Shown here: positions 58,488 through 64,000 of the stretch, in pieces
Position numbering within the stretch: position 1 is the stretch's first letter
Layout: every line of letters begins with the position of its first letter
Source of the DNA: SZUA-35 sp963781035
Lineage (GTDB): Bacteria; Actinomycetota; Acidimicrobiia; Acidimicrobiales; SZUA-35
Reading direction: 5' to 3'
Assembly: GCA_963781035.1 (NCBI GenBank)
Contig: CAWAEN010000004.1
Coordinates: forward strand, 1-64,000
Length of the DNA stretch: 64,000 bases
Translations under genes and position numbers: made by a program
The notes under the pieces: model-generated
The model's input: only the letters and a program-made list of their open reading frames with translations
Told to the model about the DNA's origin: nothing
The model's database searches: none

Positions 58488-59830
58488 GCGATCACCATCT
58501 CGGGGCTCGACAGGGCCAGGGCCAGCAGCGACCGTCCGGTCACATCGGCAGCGAGCAGCGCATCGGCCGTGGTCGGACTGAACCCCTCCGGCCTGCCCAG
58601 TGCCCGGGCCAGCCCGTCGAGGTCGCGGGCCGATGCCGCCACCATCGGAGCGCTTCCTTGCCAGGCGGCGTCGGCCAGCACCCGCGAGGTCTCGAGCCGC
58701 GCCACCGTCGCCGACGAGGTGAGCCAAGCATCACCCGTCGGCCAGCCGGCAACATTCGGCGGCACCATCGGCACCTGCCCCGCCGATCGCAACACGTCGG
58801 CCAGCTCGCGGCGATTGATCGTCGACTCGGTCGTGCGCATGGCACCGACCAGCCACGGAACCGGGGCGAGCACCAACGGTTCGCACTCGCCGGCAACACC
58901 GCGTTCCACCAATCTGCGAAGCAGCGGCGCAACCGCCAGATCATCCGCCGCGAACTGGTCGGCCTCTGCCGCCGAAACGCTCGACGCCAGGCCAGGACCG
59001 AGGACGACCTCGGCCAATGCCCCGGCGATGAACCGCGAGCAGGCTGGGTCATCGACGACCGCTGCGATCACCGAGTCGACATCGTGGACGTCGTCCCGGC
59101 CGAGGAACGACTGCGGGCTGTCATCGTGGCGTCTGGGCACGAACGTCGCCTGATCGACACTGCGGCGAATGCTCCAGCCGGTGAGCGCACGGGCCGCCGC
59201 CAACACATCGTCCTCGTCGTAGTTTCCCACCCCGAGGGCGAAGAGCTCGAGCAGTTCCCGCCCGTAGTTCTCGTTCGGGCTGCTGCCGGTGCTGGTGCCG
59301 CCGTCCAGGTAGCGCAACATCGCCGGATCGATCGTGATCGCCCGCAGAAGCGGCTGAACCGGGCCGGCCCCGAGCTCCCGGAAGAGCCGAATCTGATTGA
59401 CCATGCGCAGCGGTGATCGCACCTTGGCGAAAGACGAAACGAGATGGCCGTGCCAGAACCAGGCCAGCCACTCCATCGTCGGCCGTGACGCGAAACGAAA
59501 GCGATCGAGCCAGGCCGCGATCGACGGCGCCACGTCCCGCGGCGCCTCGAGGATCAGCGGCACGTCGACCCCGGCCCATGGATCACCATCGTCGGGGATG
59601 CCGTGGCCGTCCGGTTCGAAGAGCTCGTCGAGGAAGGCGTCGATGCCGATCTCGGCCGCGTGTTCGAGGTCGGTGACCGTGGCGCCGAACCCGACCCGAC
59701 GCAGGATCCACGCCGCCGCCACTTCGACATCAACCGCCGATTCCAGGACCGGATTCGGCCCTTCCGCTGTGATGATCGTGTGTTTCGTTCCCGCTGTGAC
59801 CGCCGTCATATCAACATCATCGGTGGCCAA
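58484..59830 (-). CDS. DUF1800 protein
   Basis: A 448-residue DUF1800 protein: AAAWILRRVGFGATVTDLEH, MEWLAWFWHGHLVSSFAKVR, SSPNENYGRELLELFALGVG and NVAGWPTGDAWL are family signatures. The ATG at 59830 or 59809 starts it. It is translated with its partner DUF1501 from one operon. Confidence 0.92.
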   Translation of the reverse strand: MATDDVDMTAVTAGTKHTIITAEGPNPVLESAVDVEVAAAWILRRVGFGATVTDLEHAAEIGIDAFLDELFEPDGHGIPDDGDPWAGVDVPLILEAPRDVAPSIAAWLDRFRFASRPTMEWLAWFWHGHLVSSFAKVRSPLRMVNQIRLFRELGAGPVQPLLRAITIDPAMLRYLDGGTSTGSSPNENYGRELLELFALGVGNYDEDDVLAAARALTGWSIRRSVDQATFVPRRHDDSPQSFLGRDDVHDVDSVIAAVVDDPACSRFIAGALAEVVLGPGLASSVSAAEADQFAADDLAVAPLLRRLVERGVAGECEPLVLAPVPWLVGAMRTTESTINRRELADVLRSAGQVPMVPPNVAGWPTGDAWLTSSATVARLETSRVLADAAWQGSAPMVAASARDLDGLARALGRPEGFSPTTADALLAADVTGRSLLALALSSPEMVIA

Positions 59831-59920
59831 TGTGATGAGCAGATGATGACGAGATTGCGCGATCGGTCACCGAGGTCGGCGCAGCCTCACATCAAGGGGT
59901 GCTGCGCCGACGTGACCGGT

Positions 59921-60804
59921 ATGACCGTGACAACCCCCGCAGGCTGGTACCCGAGCTCGACGAATCCCGGACTCGAGCAGTTCTGGGACGGGGCGACATG
60001 GACGGATCAACTCCGGCAGCCGGCGGCGGCACCCCCGCCACCGCCTGCCCCGTGCCGGCCCCGGCCCCGGCCATGCAGCCGTTGGCTGAGACCAACGTGA
60101 AGAAGCCGATCTGGAAGCGGAAGATCCTTTGGCCCGTCTACGGGTTCATCGCCTTGGTGATTGCGATCGCGGCCACCGGTGGCGGATCGGGCGACGACGA
60201 CGTCGCCGACTCCGACCCGGTGACATCCGAGGACGTCGCAGCAGACGCCGACGGGACCGAGATCGAGGCCGTTGTGGACACCGGTGAAGGAGATTCGGAG
60301 GACGCAGAAGCAGCCCCGGTCGAGCCCGAACCGGCGGTGGGCGTGGCCACCCGAGACAATCCCATTCCTGTCGGGCAAACGATCGAGCTGACCGCGGAAG
60401 CACTTGGCGACGCCGGGGGCTCGGTCTGGTCACTGACGGTTGTGGGTCCTGCCCAGGACGTCACCTCGCCCGCGGTGTCGCAAGGGTTCGCGGCCGATCC
60501 GATCGAGGGGAACATCCTGGTCGGCGTTCCGATCGAGTTGACACTCGTCGCGGCAGGCAAGGAGCCTCTCGCTCCGATCTTCAATCTGGATGTCGAGTTC
60601 TTCTCACCGACGACGGCGACGATTGCCGAGACCCTCTTGCGTTGCGGTTTCTGGGATCAGGCGTTCGACTCCAACACCGAAGCCTTCATCGGGGGCAGCG
60701 TCACCGGATTGCTGTGTGCCGAAGTCGCCGCCGCCGACCTCGGCAATGGGCTGCTCATCACCGCTGATGAGCAAGGCGACCGGGTGTTCCTCGCTACCGA
60801 GTAG
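59921..60804 (+). CDS. DUF2510 membrane-anchored protein; one frame break
   Basis: The N-terminus is the DUF2510 motif (MTVTTPAGWYPSSTNPGLEQ, FWDGATWTDQLR). After a Pro-rich linker the frame changes near 60060, continuing ETNVKKPIWKRKILWPVYGF with a TM helix (LWPVYGFIALVIAIAATGGG). An acidic linker and a DUF4352-like beta domain follow (VGQTIELTAEALGDAGGSVW to DRVFLATE). About 290 residues. Its outer domain is probably extracytoplasmic; actinobacterial proteins of this type are of unknown function. Confidence 0.8.
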
Positions 60805-61570
60805 GAGATTGCGAGGACTGACCCGTGTCGCCCTGCCTCGCCCGTATGAGCCACTCCGGGTAGCCACACGAGAGACCAGTCGTGAGTCGTTCCGTCCATC
60901 CACCGGACCAATCGCCGAGCAAGACGTCAGCGGCGGTCCGGAGGAGGTCCCGATGGGCATGGAGCGGCCCGAACGCACTGAACGCCACACTCCAGGCTGA
61001 TCGACCGTCGAGCGAGACCGCAACGATCTCGGCGTCGCATCCCTGGCCGACCGACACGCGTGTCGTCTCAGAAATCGGCAACTCCTGTCCGTCTGCATCG
61101 AAGCGTCGTTTGAAGATGGCCTTCTCGACATCGACCCACCTTGCGTTCTCGTCGATGTCGACGTACCCATCCGCAGGGCTCCACCGCGTCCACCGCTCCA
61201 ACTGGCCGAGGGCTCCGTTTGGGATGGCGAACGACGCGGGCCGTTCTTGGCGACTCTTGAGTTCCAGTGTCGACCCGAAGCGGCGTTTCACCCCGACGTC
61301 GACTTGGTCGTCGACGCGGTAGCTGTCCATTCGGTGCTGGGTGAGACCCATCGTGTCGGCCGGAGTGAACCAGGTCAGGATCTCCGTCGGGAGCGGGCCG
61401 TCGAAGAACCACCGGAGTTCGCTGGTTTCGTCGATCGTCACGACCGCGTCGTCGACCTCACTCGTCGACGCACTCGTCGGCGCGCTCGGCGCGGGCCGAA
61501 GGCGATCCGGCTCGGTCGGTGTAGCGGTGCAGTCCACGATCTGGGCTCCTCGGCTGAGCGTTCGTCGCAT
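60794..61570 (-). CDS. Uncharacterised protein, possibly CYTH-like
   Basis: A 258-residue protein from an ATG at 61570 (MRRTLSRGAQIVDCTATPTE). The middle reads ELRWFFDGPLPTEILTWFTP, MDSYRVDDQVDVGVKRRFGS and TLELKSRQERPASFAI, alternating strands with charged residues like the CYTH triphosphate tunnel. That is only a resemblance. It overlaps the DUF2510 gene's end by 11 bases, tail to tail. Confidence 0.5.
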   Translation of the reverse strand: MRRTLSRGAQIVDCTATPTEPDRLRPAPSAPTSASTSEVDDAVVTIDETSELRWFFDGPLPTEILTWFTPADTMGLTQHRMDSYRVDDQVDVGVKRRFGSTLELKSRQERPASFAIPNGALGQLERWTRWSPADGYVDIDENARWVDVEKAIFKRRFDADGQELPISETTRVSVGQGCDAEIVAVSLDGRSAWSVAFSAFGPLHAHRDLLRTAADVLLGDWSGGWTERLTTGLSCGYPEWLIRARQGDTGQSSQSPTR

Positions 61571-61646
61571 GGACGCGCCGATCGCCCCATGATGGAAACG
61601 CAGTTGCGTGGACCCCGCTAGAGGCGAACGTCCATTCACCCGATCG

Positions 61647-62732
61647 TCATGCCGGTGCCTCGAACACCGATGGGCGGGTCTCGGTGATCCAGGTGTCGAT
61701 CGCAGCCCAGTGGTCGAACAGCCAGTCGCCGAACTCGGTCCGATCGGTGGGGATCTCGGCGCTCGGCACCGACCAGTACGCGGCTTGCACGTTTCGACGC
61801 AGTGGCACGTTGCGCCAGATCGCCCCCAACGAGTGGAGGTCGCCCAGGCCGGCGTGCGCCACGAACACCACGGTCGCATCGTCGCAGGCTCGAACCGCGG
61901 CCAGCGCACCGGCGATCCGAGGTGGGAGCACGTTGATCAGCCCGGTGGCGCGCTCGGCGCGCTCCTGGCGTCCGCTGTTGGTCAGTGACTCGATCGACTC
62001 AGACCGACGGCGAGGCGTCCAGTTCCCACCCTCGGGAAAGATGATCGCCACGCTGTCGCTGTCCATCGTTGCGCACATCTGAGCGATCGCTTCCAGCTCG
62101 GACGCACTGTCGCTTCCTCGTTGCCCGACGAAGTGATGGGGCAGCCGCAGCATCATGTGGCTCAGGAACGGATCCCACAGGAGTTTGCTGGCACCGAGCA
62201 TGCGGAGCTGCCGCTTGTAGTCGCAGATCACAGTCCGGGCGAGCAAGAACGCATCGCCGGGCCCTGCGTGGCGAGCGAAGGTCAGGATCGGACCATCGAT
62301 GCGTTCGGTGACGGGCAGGGTGAACTCGAAACCCAGGTAGAACCGCATCGCCCGGGTGACGAGCTCGAGCCAGTGACCGAACATGCGGTTGTGGATTCGC
62401 TGCGAGCGAGGCGACCGGACCCGCAGGCCGAAACCGAACGCGATCCAGAGAACGAACACGGCCAACAGACCGAAGAACTCGGTCACGCACAAGGCAATGC
62501 CGAGGCCTCCGAGACGAGAGAAACGCCAGCGACGACGATCGACGAGGTCGGCAACCGCGAGCAGCACATGCAGGATCGGCGACAGCAGGGTGATGAGGCC
62601 GGCGCCGACGAATACCACCGGAGTGACGAAGACGACGCGCGCCCAGCGGGGCGGCAACCACGCTGCGGCGGTCCTCTTCACCCGGCCCCCTGACGGTCGT
62701 TCGGCGGATTGCTCGTTCGGAGACCAGACCAT
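61647..62732 (-). CDS. PlsC-type 1-acylglycerol-3-phosphate acyltransferase
   Basis: A 361-residue protein with two N-terminal TM helices (VVFVTPVVFVGAGLITLLSP; ALCVTEFFGLLAVFVLWIAF) and a PlsC domain. The catalytic H-x4-D motif is RHAGPGD, and the substrate site is IIFPEGGNWT. It transfers an acyl chain to a glycerolipid precursor at the membrane. Divergent from the patatin gene, with 41 bases between starts. Confidence 0.88.
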   Translation of the reverse strand: MVWSPNEQSAERPSGGRVKRTAAAWLPPRWARVVFVTPVVFVGAGLITLLSPILHVLLAVADLVDRRRWRFSRLGGLGIALCVTEFFGLLAVFVLWIAFGFGLRVRSPRSQRIHNRMFGHWLELVTRAMRFYLGFEFTLPVTERIDGPILTFARHAGPGDAFLLARTVICDYKRQLRMLGASKLLWDPFLSHMMLRLPHHFVGQRGSDSASELEAIAQMCATMDSDSVAIIFPEGGNWTPRRRSESIESLTNSGRQERAERATGLINVLPPRIAGALAAVRACDDATVVFVAHAGLGDLHSLGAIWRNVPLRRNVQAAYWSVPSAEIPTDRTEFGDWLFDHWAAIDTWITETRPSVFEAPA

Positions 62733-62773
62733 ACGTGATCACCAACGAGCGGGCCTGTGGCTAGCCTCGCACC

Positions 62774-63634
62774 ATGTCCGAAACCCTCTCGTCTGACGCG
62801 TCGGGAACGGTTGCCTTCGTGCTCGGTGGGGGAGGACTACGCGGTGCCGCCGAGGTCGGAATGATCAAGGCGCTGGCGGAAGCCGAAATCGCACCGGACA
62901 TGGTCGTCGGGACCTCGATCGGTTCCATCAACGGTGCGATCGTCGCTTCCGGCCCGATGGGAGCGATGTCCGAGCACCTCATCGGCATGTGGGACGAGCT
63001 GGCCGAGTCCGGCGTGTTGCGGGAGGGCGCCTTCAGTCGGCTGGTGAACATCGCCAGACACCGCACGCACCTCCACAACAACGACTCGATGCGCGACCTC
63101 ATCCTCGAATGGCTTCCGTTCGCCACGTTCGAGGAGCTCGTGGTGCCGTTCCAGTGTTCGGCCGCCTGCGTGGAGACATCGGCCGAGTGGTGGTTCCAAT
63201 CCGGCGTCCTCATCGACGCACTCCTCAGCTCGTGCGCAGTTCCCGGACTGCTGCCCCCGGTCGAGGTCGACGGAAAACACTTCATCGACGGCGGTGTCGT
63301 CAACTCCATCCCGATCTCGCGGGCACTCGAACTCGGTGCCACCACCATCTACGTCCTCCACGTCGGCAACATCGATGCCCCCCTCCGGGTGCCTCGCACT
63401 GCGTGGGACGTCGCTTTCGTCGCCTTCGAGATCTCCCGTCGTCATCGGTTCCATCGCGACATCGAGAACCTGCCCGGCGGGGTCGACATCCACGTGCTGC
63501 CGACAGGCCTCGACGCAAACATGAAGTTCAACGACCCGTCGAAGCTGCGCTACAACCACAGCCGGTCGATCTCGCAGAACATCGAACGTGCGTATGAGGA
63601 CACCCTGGAGTATCTGGAGTCCGTTTCGGTGTGA
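62774..63634 (+). CDS. Patatin-like phospholipase
   Basis: A 286-residue patatin: oxyanion loop GGGGLRGAAEVG, nucleophile GTSIGSING (G-x-S-x-G) and the Asp of DGGVVNS, so the dyad is complete. It probably hydrolyses lipid acyl esters. No signal peptide is seen, so it is cytoplasmic or membrane-peripheral. Divergent from the acyltransferase gene: the pair may act on the same lipid pool. Confidence 0.88.
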   Translation: MSETLSSDASGTVAFVLGGGGLRGAAEVGMIKALAEAEIAPDMVVGTSIGSINGAIVASGPMGAMSEHLIGMWDELAESGVLREGAFSRLVNIARHRTHLHNNDSMRDLILEWLPFATFEELVVPFQCSAACVETSAEWWFQSGVLIDALLSSCAVPGLLPPVEVDGKHFIDGGVVNSIPISRALELGATTIYVLHVGNIDAPLRVPRTAWDVAFVAFEISRRHRFHRDIENLPGGVDIHVLPTGLDANMKFNDPSKLRYNHSRSISQNIERAYEDTLEYLESVSV

Positions 63635-63789
63635 CGCCGGCTCGCCCTGGCGGACCGCCGGTCGATGGGTGGCGGCTCCGCTCGGGCCGAAGAATTTCTC
63701 GGAGCGTGTGCAATCGGGTGACGAGGTCCGCGTTGTAACCGGGGAACGAGCCGACGGCGGGTTGGCTCGACACACCGAAAGCGAACCTC

Positions 63790-64000
63790 ATGCGACGACT
63801 CCTTCTCTCGGTCGGGCTCGGCCTGACCATCTGCGCCGGACTGGTGGTGCCGGCCGGTGCCCAACGGGACCCGGGCACCGACACTCGACCGGTCCGACCG
63901 ACCGTCACTGCGCCGACGGACACTGCTCCGATCGATGCTGCGCCGATCGAGGCGGCGCCGACGCGCCCGATCGACGCCGCTCCGAGCGACGTGCGACCCA
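63790..64000 (+). CDS. Exported Pro/Ala/Thr-rich protein, C-terminus off the window
   Basis: The ATG at 63790 begins a signal peptide (MRRLLLSVGLGLTICAGLVV, cleavage after PAGA) and runs into a Pro/Ala/Asp/Thr-rich segment with PID-A-A-P repeats. It stays open to the window end. Only the first 70 residues are seen, so no family can be given. Confidence 0.6.
   Translation, partial: MRRLLLSVGLGLTICAGLVVPAGAQRDPGTDTRPVRPTVTAPTDTAPIDAAPIEAAPTRPIDAAPSDVRP

Noticed and set aside
58038..59153. 371-residue open frame on the plus strand
   Set aside because: Antisense to the DUF1501/DUF1800 genes.
1..64000. CRISPR arrays, tRNA, rRNA, insertion sequences, integrase or attachment sites
   Set aside because: I looked for regular short repeats, cloverleaf-like stretches and transposase or integrase motifs and saw none. 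Tandem repeats present (14530-14640, 42490-42560, 48560-48620, 63900-63980) are within coding regions.

Overview
The window is GC-rich, densely coded DNA with actinobacterial hallmarks: SARP/BTAD regulators, nSTAND ATPases, a DUF2510 protein, an OmpR-type response regulator with sensor kinase, and GTG/TTG starts. The DUF1501/DUF1800 pair, DUF4214 and DUF1566 exported proteins, an NSS-type symporter, LhgO and many Asp/Glu-rich exported proteins point to Acidimicrobiia (an Ilumatobacter-like lineage). That placement is inference from gene content; no rRNA, tRNA or other marker gene was seen. Layout: 1-13.4 kb looks like an accessory region: a RecB-like nuclease (cut by the window edge), a sigma factor translationally coupled to a PD-(D/E)XK protein, a dual-specificity phosphatase, an uncharacterised protein whose relative sits at 28.9 kb, an ADP-ribosylglycohydrolase fused to a VWA domain and divergent from an NrtR-like Nudix regulator, a two-domain nuclease-like protein, an EEP phosphodiesterase, a second VWA protein, an HD (ppGpp-hydrolase-like) protein and a sigma-like HTH protein. 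13.4-24.3 kb holds exported proteins, small membrane proteins, a second EEP enzyme, an NSS symporter, a GGDEF-EAL protein and DoxX-like proteins. 24.4-28.7 kb holds a VOC / SnoaL-like / cupin operon divergent from a LuxR regulator, then a methyltransferase and a thioesterase. 28.8-37.6 kb is mixed metabolism and transport (LhgO, MscS channel, M14 peptidase, amidohydrolase). 37.6-48.4 kb is a signalling block: a very acidic disordered protein, a BTAD-NB-ARC-TPR regulator, a coiled-coil membrane protein and a very large BTAD / Ser-Thr kinase / nSTAND1 / TM / WD40 protein. 48.5-64 kb carries exported and envelope proteins, a two-component system, a haem peroxidase, the DUF1501/DUF1800 pair, an acyltransferase and a patatin. 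About twenty genes are interrupted by single-base frame changes while their protein similarity continues across the break; others are intact. This looks more like residual indel error in a draft or long-read assembly than decay. For those genes I give the reconstructed extent and say where the frame changes. Stretches over about 300 bases without a gene are rare; the main one (14771-15181) has its own entry.
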